Below are positions 17,429 through 26,155 of a DNA stretch of 59,532 nucleotides, piece after piece. Position numbers and translations under genes: made by a program. The DNA is from an uncultured Clostridium sp. (GTDB lineage: Bacteria > Bacillota > Clostridia > Lachnospirales > Lachnospiraceae), in assembly GCA_900555045.1 (NCBI GenBank), contig USJW01000013.1:1-59532 (forward strand). The letters run 5' to 3'. The number at the start of each line of letters is the position of its first letter. The first letter of the stretch is position 1. The notes below the pieces were generated by a model. The model had not been told where the DNA came from. It ran no database searches and saw only the letters and a list, made by a program, of their open reading frames with translations.

Positions 17429-17457
17429 TTGACTTTTAAACATGATATAGGTATAAT
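17429..17457 (+). promoter_or_regulatory. Promoter of the second dipeptide ABC operon
   Basis: TTGACT (17429-17434), exactly 17 bases, TATAAT (17452-17457). The predicted leader to the dppB start is about 100 bases. Confidence 0.8.
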
Positions 17458-17492
17458 TTTTCACATCGGTATAGAGTGAAAGTCAATGTTGA

Positions 17493-17534
17493 AGCGATGC
17501 TGCTGAAGATAGTAGGCGGACATCGCTCTTTTTA
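17493..17534 (+). promoter_or_regulatory. Leader hairpin with U-run (possible attenuator)
   Basis: AGCGATG (17493-17499) pairs perfectly with CATCGCT (17521-17527) around a 21-base loop, followed by CTTTTT. It sits between promoter and dppB, so it would act as an early terminator or attenuator. It does not match any riboswitch class recognised here. Confidence 0.5.
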
Positions 17535-17565
17535 CAATCCAACGGAGAGGCAGTGATCAATTCTT

Positions 17566-18492
17566 ATGTTTAAGTACATCTTAAAGCGCCTTGGGGCCGG
17601 CGTCATTTCCCTGTTTGTGCTGGTGACCATCACATTTTTCCTGATGCATGCGATACCCGGAGGGCCCTTCAGCCCCTCGGACGAGCGGAACGTGCCGCCG
17701 CAGATCCTGGAGAGGATTGCGGATCAGTACGGCCTAAATGAGCCGATGCACGTCCAGTACGTGAAATACATAAAGAATCTGCTGCACGGCGACATGGGGA
17801 CCTCCTTCAAGAAGCGGGACACAACGGTGAACGAGCTGATCGCAAACGGCTTCCCGGTGTCCGCCCGGGTGGGCGCCTGGGGCGTGGCCCTGGCGTTGGC
17901 CATGGGGATCCCGCTGGGCATGGTGGCGGCGGTGAAGCGCGGCAAGCTGCCGGACGGAATCGCCATGGTGTTCGCCACCATCGGCGTCTCGGTGCCCAGC
18001 TTTGTGGTCTGCGTGCTGCTCATGTACCTGTTCTGCGAGAAATGGAGAATTTTTCCATCTTTCGGCCTGGACTCCTGGAAGCACTACGTGCTGCCGGTGT
18101 TCTGCATGGCCTTCTCCCAGATCGCGTACATAACCAGGCTCATGCGGTCCAGCATGCTGGAGTCCATGCGCCAGGACTACATCCGCACCGAGCGCTCCAA
18201 GGGCGTGCCGGAGTTCCAGGTGATCGGAAAGTATGCGCTGAAGAATTCCGTGCTGCCGGTGGTGACCTACGTGGGCCCCATGGTGGCGGCGCTGCTGACG
18301 GGAACCTTTATCATTGAGAAGCTGTTCTCCATCCCCGGGCTGGGCCGCTATTTCGTGTCCGCCATCAATGACCGGGATTACTCGGTGACGCTGGGGCTGA
18401 CCGTATTTGTGGGCGCGATGATCATTGTGTGCAATCTGATTGTGGATATCCTGTACGCGGTGATCGACCCGAGAGTAAAAATTACGAAGTAG
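17566..18492 (+). CDS. dppB: Oligopeptide/dipeptide ABC permease DppB (second system)
   Basis: Inner-membrane permease of 308 residues, about six helices. It has the N-terminal KRLGAG start, a PGGPF loop where the other copy has PGDPA, and the EAA loop DYIRTERSKGV. The best ribosome site, GGAGAGG, is a rather long 15 bases from the ATG. The sequence is clearly diverged from the copy at 5273, so this is not a recent duplication. Confidence 0.92.
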   Translation: MFKYILKRLGAGVISLFVLVTITFFLMHAIPGGPFSPSDERNVPPQILERIADQYGLNEPMHVQYVKYIKNLLHGDMGTSFKKRDTTVNELIANGFPVSARVGAWGVALALAMGIPLGMVAAVKRGKLPDGIAMVFATIGVSVPSFVVCVLLMYLFCEKWRIFPSFGLDSWKHYVLPVFCMAFSQIAYITRLMRSSMLESMRQDYIRTERSKGVPEFQVIGKYALKNSVLPVVTYVGPMVAALLTGTFIIEKLFSIPGLGRYFVSAINDRDYSVTLGLTVFVGAMIIVCNLIVDILYAVIDPRVKITK

Positions 18493-18500
18493 GTGACAGA

Positions 18501-19454
18501 ATGGAAGAGATGTTAAGACAAGGCGGATTTGCCATGGACGATGAGATTCCGGCGGAGCTTCTGCGGGACTTGACCGAGGCAGAGCGGGACCCCGATGAGA
18601 TCGACCGGCCCAGCGTCTCCTACTGGCAGATGTGTATCATGCGCCTTCGAAAAGATAAACTGGCCATGTTCGGCTTTGCGGTGATCATCATCATGACCCT
18701 GCTTGCGATCATCGTGCCCATGGTGTCCCCGTACACCTACGACCAGACGGACTTTGCCCACATGCTGGAGTGGCCCAGCAGGGCCCACTTATTCGGCACG
18801 GACAAGATGGGCCGCGACATTTTCGTCCGGACCATGTACGGCGCGCGCATCAGCTTAACCATCGGCTTTACCGCCGCGGCCATCAACATGGTGATCGGCG
18901 TGTTCTACGGCGGAATCGCGGGCTACGTGGGCGGCCGGACCGACATGATCATGATGCGCCTGGTGGATATCTTAAGCGGAATCCCCAGCCTGCTGTACCT
19001 GATTCTGATCATGATGTTTCTGGGAAATAATATAAAGAGCATTCTGATCGCCATGTGCCTGACCTTCTGGATTACTACGGCCCGCATGGTCCGGGGACAG
19101 ATCCTCACCCTGAGGGAGCAGGACTTTGCGCTGGCGGCCAAGGTCTGCGGCCAGACCCGGTGGCAGATTCTGGTCCACCACCTGATCCCCAACAGCATGG
19201 GGTCCATCATCGTGACCGTGACCTTTTTGATCCCCCAGGCCATCTTCCAGGAGGCGTTCCTAAGCTTTCTCGGAATCGGCATCCAGGTGCCCAAGGCCAG
19301 CTGGGGAACCCTGGCCAACGACGCCATCGAGTACCTGTTTTCCTACCCGTACCAGATGCTGTTCCCGGCCTTCGCCATCAGCATCACCATCTTCGCCTTA
19401 AACTTTATCGGCGACGGTCTCAGGGACGCGCTGGATCCCAGGTTAAAGAAATAG
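18501..19454 (+). CDS. dppC: Oligopeptide/dipeptide ABC permease DppC (second system)
   Basis: Permease partner, 317 residues. It is longer at the N-terminus than the first copy (about 25 extra acidic residues before the OppC-type N domain). Markers are FGTDKMGRDIFVRT (about 98-111) and the EAA loop FALAAKVCGQTR. The ATG at 18501 follows TAGGTGACAGA; upstream in-frame codons overlap dppB and are not used. Confidence 0.92.
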   Translation: MEEMLRQGGFAMDDEIPAELLRDLTEAERDPDEIDRPSVSYWQMCIMRLRKDKLAMFGFAVIIIMTLLAIIVPMVSPYTYDQTDFAHMLEWPSRAHLFGTDKMGRDIFVRTMYGARISLTIGFTAAAINMVIGVFYGGIAGYVGGRTDMIMMRLVDILSGIPSLLYLILIMMFLGNNIKSILIAMCLTFWITTARMVRGQILTLREQDFALAAKVCGQTRWQILVHHLIPNSMGSIIVTVTFLIPQAIFQEAFLSFLGIGIQVPKASWGTLANDAIEYLFSYPYQMLFPAFAISITIFALNFIGDGLRDALDPRLKK

Positions 19455-19470
19455 AACAGAGGAATAGCCC

Positions 19471-20469
19471 ATGAATGAGAAACTTCTGGAAGTAAAAAAT
19501 TTACATACATCCTTCACAACCGACGCTGGCACTGTCCAGGCGGTGCGCGGCGTGTCCTTCTACGTGGATAAGGGCGAGAGCCTGGGGATCGTGGGGGAGT
19601 CGGGCTGCGGAAAGAGCGTCAGCATGCTGTCTGTGATGCGCCTTCTGGACGACAACGCGTCCATGACGGCGGACGCCATCATCCTGGACGGCGAGAACCT
19701 GGCGGATAAGCCGGTGAGGGAGATGCGAAAGATCCAGGGGAACGACATCGGCATGATCTTTCAGGACCCCATGACCAGCTTAAACCCGCTGTTCACGGTG
19801 GGCGAGCAGATCCGCAACCCCCTGATGCGCCACATGAAGCTGTCAAAGAAGGCGGCCAACGAAAGGGCCCTTAAGATGCTGGAGCTGGTGGGAATCCCCA
19901 GCCCGGCCAAGCGCTTAAAGCAGTACCCCCACGAGCTGTCCGGCGGCATGCGCCAGCGTGTGATGATCGCCATCGCCATGTGCTGCGACCCCAAGCTTCT
20001 GATCGCCGACGAGCCCACCACGGCCCTGGACGTGACCATCCAGGCCCAGATTCTGGAGCTGATGGGGGAGATGAAGGAGCGCTACGACATGTCCGTGATC
20101 CTGATCACCCACGACCTGGGCGTGATCTCCAGCCTGTGCAGCCGTGTGATCGTGATGTACGGCGGCCTGATCATGGAGGAGGGGACGGTGGACGATATCT
20201 TCTACCGCACCGGGCACCCTTACTCGGCGGGGCTTCTGGCCTCGATTCCCAAGCAGAGCCGGGAGAAGCTGGTGCCTATCGTGGGGACGCCTCCGGACCT
20301 TTTAAACCCGCCCCAGGGCTGCCCCTTCGCGGCCCGCTGCAGCCACGCCATGCGGCTGTGCAAGGCGTGCAGACCGGAGCTCACAGAGATCGGCCCGGGA
20401 CATAAGAGCGCCTGCTGGCTCCACAACCGGTCGGTGAAGGCGCAGAAGGGGGAGGTGAAGCTGATATGA
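19471..20469 (+). CDS. dppD: Oligopeptide/dipeptide ABC ATPase DppD (second system)
   Basis: ATPase of 332 residues. Walker A GESGCGKS, signature LSGGMRQRV, Walker B LLIADEPT, ITHDLG switch. The C-terminal tail has the Cys set CPFAARCSHAMRLC. Stop overlaps the dppF start by ATGA (20466-20469). Confidence 0.93.
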   Translation: MNEKLLEVKNLHTSFTTDAGTVQAVRGVSFYVDKGESLGIVGESGCGKSVSMLSVMRLLDDNASMTADAIILDGENLADKPVREMRKIQGNDIGMIFQDPMTSLNPLFTVGEQIRNPLMRHMKLSKKAANERALKMLELVGIPSPAKRLKQYPHELSGGMRQRVMIAIAMCCDPKLLIADEPTTALDVTIQAQILELMGEMKERYDMSVILITHDLGVISSLCSRVIVMYGGLIMEEGTVDDIFYRTGHPYSAGLLASIPKQSREKLVPIVGTPPDLLNPPQGCPFAARCSHAMRLCKACRPELTEIGPGHKSACWLHNRSVKAQKGEVKLI

Positions 20470-21455
20470 GTATCACAGGAACAGAAGGTCAGGTTCCCTG
20501 CCTTGAGGTAACGGATTTAAAGATGTATTTCCCCGTCAAGGGCGGAATTTTCTCAAAGCCCAAGTGGCTGAAGGCGGTGGACGGCGTGTCCTTCGCCATC
20601 GCCCCGGGCCAGACCATGGGGCTGGTGGGCGAGTCGGGGTGCGGTAAGACCACCGTGGGCCGTACGATCCTAAAGCTGTACGAGGCCACGGCCGGATCCA
20701 TCGTGTACCAGGGGACGGACATCACCGGCTTTGGCGACGAGCAGATGCGTTCCTACCGCAGAAAGATGCAGATGATCTTCCAGGACCCCTACACGTCCTT
20801 AGATCCGCGGATGAACGTGGAGGCCATCATCTCCGAGCCCATCCGCGCGCTGAAGCTCTATAGCGACAGTGACCGGCGGGACCGGGTGCGGGAGCTGATC
20901 CAGATGGTGGGCCTGAAAGCGGACCACCTAAACCGCTATCCCCACGAGTTTTCCGGCGGGCAGCGGCAGCGCATCGGCATCGCCAGGGCGCTGGCGGCGG
21001 AGCCGGAATTCATCGTCTGCGACGAGCCCATCTCCGCCCTGGACGTGTCCATCCAGGCCCAGGTGATCAACATTCTGGAGGAGCTGCAGCAGAAATTCGG
21101 GTTCACCTACCTGTTTATCTCCCACGACCTGTCCATGGTGCGGCACATCTCCCACCAGGTGGGCGTGATGTACCTGGGGAATTTAATCGAGTACGCCCAA
21201 GTGGATGAGCTTTACAACAACATGCTGCACCCGTACACGAAATCCCTGATCTCCGCGGTGCCGGTGGCGGATCCCGTAAAAGCCAGGCAGAGCAAGCGGA
21301 TTGTGCTGGAGGGTGACGTGCCCTCGCCCATCGACCCGCCCTCCGGCTGTCCCTTCCGGGCGCGCTGCGCTCACGCGAAGGTGATCTGCGGCATGGAGAA
21401 GCCGGAGCTCAAGAAGATAAATGACGATCACATGGTGGCCTGTCATTTGTTTTGA
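20466..21455 (+). CDS. dppF: Oligopeptide/dipeptide ABC ATPase DppF (second system)
   Basis: ATPase of 329 residues. Walker A GESGCGKT, signature FSGGQRQRIGIARAL, Walker B FIVCDEPI (Cys in place of the usual Ala), SHDLSM switch, C-terminal CPFRARCAHAKVIC. A GGGAGGTG site inside the end of dppD gives coupled translation. Confidence 0.93.
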   Translation: MSITGTEGQVPCLEVTDLKMYFPVKGGIFSKPKWLKAVDGVSFAIAPGQTMGLVGESGCGKTTVGRTILKLYEATAGSIVYQGTDITGFGDEQMRSYRRKMQMIFQDPYTSLDPRMNVEAIISEPIRALKLYSDSDRRDRVRELIQMVGLKADHLNRYPHEFSGGQRQRIGIARALAAEPEFIVCDEPISALDVSIQAQVINILEELQQKFGFTYLFISHDLSMVRHISHQVGVMYLGNLIEYAQVDELYNNMLHPYTKSLISAVPVADPVKARQSKRIVLEGDVPSPIDPPSGCPFRARCAHAKVICGMEKPELKKINDDHMVACHLF

Positions 21456-21530
21456 TAGAGAGGCAACAAAATATAGGGAGCTTTCGGCATGGTCCGGGGG
21501 AGCCCGAAAAAAGAGGAGGAATGTAATATT

Positions 21531-23213
21531 ATGAAGAAAAAACTGAGTTTACTTCTGTGTGCAGCGATGGTGGCTTCCACCCTTGCGGGCTGCGGCGGGT
21601 CATCCCAGCCGAAGGCCGAGGCGACCACTGGGGCGGGAACCGTGGCCCAGGGCAGCGAGGCGTCCGGGGATGCTTCCGGGGATGCTTCTGGAAAGATTCT
21701 GACCTACGCCATTTCCGGCGAGCCGGAGACCCTGGATCCGACCATGAACAACTACAGCACCTCGTCCATCATCCTGCAGAACCTGTTTTCCGGCTTGTAC
21801 CAGCTGGAGGCGGACGGCAGCCTGACCAACGCCATGTGCGAGTCCTACACGGTCAGCGACGACGGCTTAAACTATGTGTTTACCCTGAAGGACGGCTTAA
21901 AGTGGTCCGACGGAAGCCCGCTGACGGCTGCGGATTTTGAGTACTCCTGGAAGCGCGTGTTAAATCCGGAGCTGGCTTCCCCGGCGGCCTGGGAGCTGTA
22001 CTATATCAAGGGCGGCGAGGAATATAATAAGGGAGAGGGCTCTGCGGACGATGTTGCCGTGAAGGCGGTGGACGATAAGACCCTTGAGGTAACCCTGGTG
22101 AACCCCACCCCCTACTTCCTGTACCTGACGGCTGCCTCCAACTTCTTCCCGGTGAAGAAGGACGTTGTGGAGGGCGAGAAGGTGTGGACCAAGTCCGGCG
22201 ACACCTACGTGTGCAATGGTGCGTTCTCCGTGGCGGAGATCAATCCCCAGAGCAGCTACGTGTTAAAGAAGAACCCCAACTACTTTGCGGCGGATTCCGT
22301 GAAGCTGGACGGCGTGAAGCTCGTGATCATCGAGTCCGCGGAGGCGGCCCTGTCCGCTTACAACGCGGGCGAGATTGACGCCATGGGAGATTCCCTGGTA
22401 TCGACCCAGGCCATGCAGCAGTACGGGAGCAGCGACGAGCTGCACCGGTTTGACAAGATCGGCACCCGCTACTACGACTTCAACTGCTCCAAGGACTACA
22501 TGTCCGATCCGAGAGTGAGACGGGCGCTGTCCATGAGCCTGAACCGCCAGACCATCTGCGACGCGGTGGTTTCCTCCAAGCCGCAGCCGGCGTACGCCTT
22601 TGTGCCCTACGGAATCCCCTACGAGGGCAAGAGCGAGGACTTCCGCACCACCGTGGGCAACCTTCTGACCGAGGACGTGGAGGGCGCCAAGCAGCTTCTG
22701 GCGGAGGCTGGCTATCCCGGAGGGGAAGGCTTCCCGACCTTAAACTTCATCGTGACCAACAACCAGGAGGTCAAGGACATGGCGCAGGTCATGCAGTCCA
22801 TGTGGAAGGAAAACCTGGGCGTGAACGTGGAGATCACCACCTACGAGTCCAAGGTTTACTGGGATGAGCTCTACAACGGCAATTTCGACATTGCCTACGA
22901 CGGCTGGACCGGCGACTATCTGGATCCGGACACGAACCTCAACTGCTTCACCCAGGACCGCACCTACAACCAGAACCGCTGGGCGGGCGAGAACGCCTTG
23001 AAGTTTGACAGCATGATCAAGGAGTGCCGCACCCTTGCGGACAACAACAAGCGCATGGAGATCTTCACCGAGGCGGAGACGCTTCTGATGGAGGAGATGC
23101 CCATCCTGCCGCTGTACTATCTGAACGCCTCCCTGTTGATCAAGCCGAACGTGACCGGGCTCACCAAGAACGCCAACGGCCACACGCTGTTCCGGGGCGC
23201 GGACATGAACTAA
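21531..23213 (+). CDS. Oligopeptide-binding lipoprotein OppA/DppA-like (SBP family 5)
   Basis: Lipoprotein of 560 residues. Signal peptide with lipobox LAGC (Cys about 20), a Gly/Ser/Ala-rich tether containing two repeats of SGDA, then the OppA-type fold opening with SGEPETLDPTMNNYS. An AGAGGAGGA site lies 10 bases upstream. OppA-type proteins accept peptides of varied sequence, including murein tripeptide when paired with special partners. In this operon the binding protein follows the pump genes, the reverse of the left locus. Confidence 0.92.
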   Translation: MKKKLSLLLCAAMVASTLAGCGGSSQPKAEATTGAGTVAQGSEASGDASGDASGKILTYAISGEPETLDPTMNNYSTSSIILQNLFSGLYQLEADGSLTNAMCESYTVSDDGLNYVFTLKDGLKWSDGSPLTAADFEYSWKRVLNPELASPAAWELYYIKGGEEYNKGEGSADDVAVKAVDDKTLEVTLVNPTPYFLYLTAASNFFPVKKDVVEGEKVWTKSGDTYVCNGAFSVAEINPQSSYVLKKNPNYFAADSVKLDGVKLVIIESAEAALSAYNAGEIDAMGDSLVSTQAMQQYGSSDELHRFDKIGTRYYDFNCSKDYMSDPRVRRALSMSLNRQTICDAVVSSKPQPAYAFVPYGIPYEGKSEDFRTTVGNLLTEDVEGAKQLLAEAGYPGGEGFPTLNFIVTNNQEVKDMAQVMQSMWKENLGVNVEITTYESKVYWDELYNGNFDIAYDGWTGDYLDPDTNLNCFTQDRTYNQNRWAGENALKFDSMIKECRTLADNNKRMEIFTEAETLLMEEMPILPLYYLNASLLIKPNVTGLTKNANGHTLFRGADMN

Positions 23214-23236
23214 AAAATTAAAGAGAGGTAAATCCA

Positions 23237-24175
23237 ATGGTATTTCCGGAGATGTTGAAGCCGGGCGATACCATCGGGCTGGCAGCGCCGGCATTTCCCG
23301 TGAGCAAAGAAAAGCGGGATGCCGGCGTCTCTTTGCTGGAAGGCATGGGGTACAAGGTCACGATGGGTGATTGCCTGAAGAATCTTTACAATTTCCACGG
23401 CTATCTGGCCGGCGGGGCGAGAGAGCGGGCCGAGGAGCTAAACAGCCTGTTTCGCGACCCCGAGGTGAAGGCGATTTTCTGCGCCAGGGGCGGGTACGGG
23501 AGCGCCCACATTCTGCGGTATCTGGACTACGACGCGATCCGCAGCAATCCCAAAATCTTTGTGGGGTACAGCGACATCACAAACCTGCACGCGGTGTTCA
23601 ACCAGATCTGCGGGTTAGTCACCTTCCACGGGCCCATGCTGGCCACGGAGATGGTACCGGAGTTTGACAGCTACAGCCGCGAGTGCCTGTTTGAGGTCCT
23701 GCGCATGGAGCCGGGGCAGACGTTAGAGTTTCACAACCCGCCGTCCAAGCCGCCCATCGGGATGCTGCGGCCGGGGAATGCAAGCGGGCAGCTCACCGGC
23801 GGGAATCTGTCCCTGGTGATCGGTGGTCTGGGCACCTTCTACCAGCTGGACACCCGCGGAAAGATCCTGTACCTGGAGGATGTGGAGGAGTCGATCCCGA
23901 AGCTGGATATGTACATCACCCACCTGGAGTACGCGGGGCTCATGGACGAGGTGGCTGGGATCGTGCTGGGGGAATTTTACAAATGTGACAATGCGCGGTA
24001 TGACGGTACGTATGACCTGGAGACGTTTCTGCATGACCGGTTCGCGGACTACCGTGTGCCGGTGATGTACCACGTGGCCTCGGACCACTCGCAGCCCATG
24101 GGGACACTGCCCATGGGGGCGATGTGCAGAATTGACGGGGAGAATGGGAAGCTGATGTTTTATCGGGAGGCGTGA
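23237..24175 (+). CDS. LD-carboxypeptidase / MccF-like serine peptidase (S66)
   Basis: Cytoplasmic S66 peptidase of 312 residues. The Ser-Glu-His triad is visible: Ser112 in GYSDIT, Glu214 in LYLED, His284 in SDHSQPMG; GARGGYG-like ARGGYGS is also conserved. LdcA enzymes remove the terminal D-Ala from murein tetrapeptides, while MccF relatives cleave peptide-nucleotide antibiotics such as microcin C. Placed 23 bases after the binding protein and beside a D-aminopeptidase, murein-peptide recycling is the simpler reading. MccF-type self-protection remains possible. Confidence 0.9.
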   Translation: MVFPEMLKPGDTIGLAAPAFPVSKEKRDAGVSLLEGMGYKVTMGDCLKNLYNFHGYLAGGARERAEELNSLFRDPEVKAIFCARGGYGSAHILRYLDYDAIRSNPKIFVGYSDITNLHAVFNQICGLVTFHGPMLATEMVPEFDSYSRECLFEVLRMEPGQTLEFHNPPSKPPIGMLRPGNASGQLTGGNLSLVIGGLGTFYQLDTRGKILYLEDVEESIPKLDMYITHLEYAGLMDEVAGIVLGEFYKCDNARYDGTYDLETFLHDRFADYRVPVMYHVASDHSQPMGTLPMGAMCRIDGENGKLMFYREA

Positions 24176-24360
24176 AGAAGGGGGAGATGACTCAGTGCGC
24201 CGTGGATGAAGGGGCGCGAGCTCCCCGGGCGCCCATCCTGCGCGCCGCGTGGAAAAATGGGGATAGTAATGTGGACAGCGGTTTGATATAATAGAGTTTA
24301 GGTTGATAAACGTCAGAAGATGCCGCCTGGCGGCGGTGTTTAGCGAATGGAGTAATGGCT

Positions 24361-25764
24361 ATGAAACGGAAACTTTCGGGGCGGGACCTGCTGTTGGTGG
24401 GATTCACGCTGTTTTCAATGTTTTTTGGGGCGGGAAATTTGATTTTTCCGCCCTTTCTGGGAGCTGAGGCGGGGGTGCTCACGTGGCATGCCATGGGCGG
24501 TTTTCTGCTCAGCGCAGTGGGTCTTCCGGTGCTGGGAGTGGCGGCGGTGGCAATGTCCGGCGGCCTCGGACGCCTGGGAGAGCGGGTCCACCCGAAATTT
24601 GCGTTTGTGTTTACGCTGCTGATCTATCTCTCCATCGGCCCCTGCCTGGCGATACCTAGAACCGCCAGCACGTCCTTTGAGATGGCGGTGCTTCCTTATC
24701 TGGGGAAGGCGGGGCAGCGGTGGAATGAGACTGCGCAGCTTCTGTACTCTGCGGTGTTTTTCGGAATAGCCATGGCGCTGGCGTTCCGGCCGGACAAGCT
24801 GACGGAGCGGCTGGGCAAGATTCTCTGTCCGACCCTGCTCATCCTGATCGCGGTGATATTCACCGGCTGCCTGATCTGGCCGTTGGGGCCTGGCGGGGCT
24901 CCGGCGAAGGATTACGCGTCCCATCCGGCTGTGAAAGGCTTTCTGGAGGGATATCAGACCATGGATACCATTGCGGCGCTGAACTTCGGCATCGTCATCG
25001 CGCTCAACATCCGGGCCAAGGGCGTCCAGGAGGACGGCCAGGTGGTGCGCGAGACCATCAAGGCCGGCGTGATCGCGGGTGTTCTGATGGCTGCCGTGTA
25101 CGCGGCCCTGGCCCACGTGGGCATGCCTGCGGGGGCGAAGATGATGTATCCGGGCAACGGGGCGCGGATTCTGACCTACGTGGCGAACAGCCTGTTCGGG
25201 AGCGCGGGGATGGTGCTTCTGGGTCTGATCTTTTTCATCGCCTGCCTGAACACCTGCGTGGGGCTCCTCAGCTGCTGCAGCCAGTATTTTTCCTCGATCC
25301 TCCCGTTTCTGGGCTACCGGTCCTGGGTGGCGGTGTTCGCGGTGGTCAGCCTCATGATCTCAAACGCGGGACTTAACCGGATCCTGGCGTTTTCCGTGCC
25401 CGTGCTGAACGCCATCTACCCGGTGGCGATCGTGCTGATTGTGCTGGCGTTTTTAAATCCGCTCCTAAAGGGCTGGAGGCGTGTGTACCCCTGCGCCATC
25501 CTGTTCACCGGGGTGGTCAGCGTCCTGTACGCGCTGGAGCAGAGTAATGTGCTCACAGGGGCCCTGCCGAGGGCGGTGGGCATGCTGGCGGGCGCGGGGG
25601 CCGGTAGTGCGGTCCAGGGCGTTATGAAACAGTTTGAGGCGCTTGTGGGGCTGCTTCCCGGGTATGATGCGGGGCTTGGATGGATATTGCCCGCGGCGGC
25701 TGGGATTGCAGTGGGAATTTTGCTGAGTCTTGGGAAGAATGGGAAAACTTTTGCGCGGGGCTAG
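24361..25764 (+). CDS. brnQ: Branched-chain amino acid transport system II carrier protein
   Basis: Sodium-coupled Leu/Ile/Val carrier (LIVCS family), 467 residues, about 12 membrane segments. The N-terminal signature LFSMFFGAGNLIFPP is intact. The ATG at 24361 is preferred: GGAG lies 8 bases away, whereas the ATG at 24355 is only 2 bases from it. A 185-bp gap with a GC-rich inverted repeat separates it from the S66 gene, so it is probably its own unit. The leader shows a TATAAT at 24287-24292 without a clear -35 element. Confidence 0.92.
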   Translation: MKRKLSGRDLLLVGFTLFSMFFGAGNLIFPPFLGAEAGVLTWHAMGGFLLSAVGLPVLGVAAVAMSGGLGRLGERVHPKFAFVFTLLIYLSIGPCLAIPRTASTSFEMAVLPYLGKAGQRWNETAQLLYSAVFFGIAMALAFRPDKLTERLGKILCPTLLILIAVIFTGCLIWPLGPGGAPAKDYASHPAVKGFLEGYQTMDTIAALNFGIVIALNIRAKGVQEDGQVVRETIKAGVIAGVLMAAVYAALAHVGMPAGAKMMYPGNGARILTYVANSLFGSAGMVLLGLIFFIACLNTCVGLLSCCSQYFSSILPFLGYRSWVAVFAVVSLMISNAGLNRILAFSVPVLNAIYPVAIVLIVLAFLNPLLKGWRRVYPCAILFTGVVSVLYALEQSNVLTGALPRAVGMLAGAGAGSAVQGVMKQFEALVGLLPGYDAGLGWILPAAAGIAVGILLSLGKNGKTFARG

Positions 25765-25840
25765 GAAGAGGAGTGACGGCGGGAGAAGGATGGTAATGAA
25801 AGAGGGGAAAATGGGATTTTAGAGCATTTTAGGGCAGAAG

Positions 25841-25877
25841 GCATCTTTTCCTTTGATGGGGGAAGGTGCTTTTTTTG
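25841..25877 (+). terminator. Terminator after brnQ
   Basis: GCATCTTTTCC with GGAAGGTGC, followed by eight T. Imperfect stem. The 391-bp gap 25765-26155 otherwise holds a Gly-codon-like GC-rich stretch and the recJ promoter; no gene seen. Confidence 0.7.
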
Positions 25878-26010
25878 CGTTTTTTTGTGGGGCGAATGAC
25901 GGGACGATCGGTGGAGCGACCGGCGGGGGGATTGGCGGGACGACCAACCGGAAATACAACTTCCTCCCCCACAGAAATCCATTCCAGTCTATCCTGGGCA
26001 AAACCTCATC

Positions 26011-26039
26011 TTGCCCATTTAAAAAATTTCCGCTATAAT
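26011..26039 (+). promoter_or_regulatory. Promoter of recJ
   Basis: TTGCCC (26011-26016), a 17-base spacer and TATAAT (26034-26039), giving a leader of about 110 bases. Confidence 0.6.
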
Positions 26040-26155
26040 GACAGGCAGAGCCCGGAGGCCGGTGGGACAGCTGGTGGTGGCGGAAAATGCGTTCGCCCCA
26101 TTGCTGTCGGTCTGGCCTGCCGGTTGCGCGAATGTGACGGAAAATAGGAGAACAA

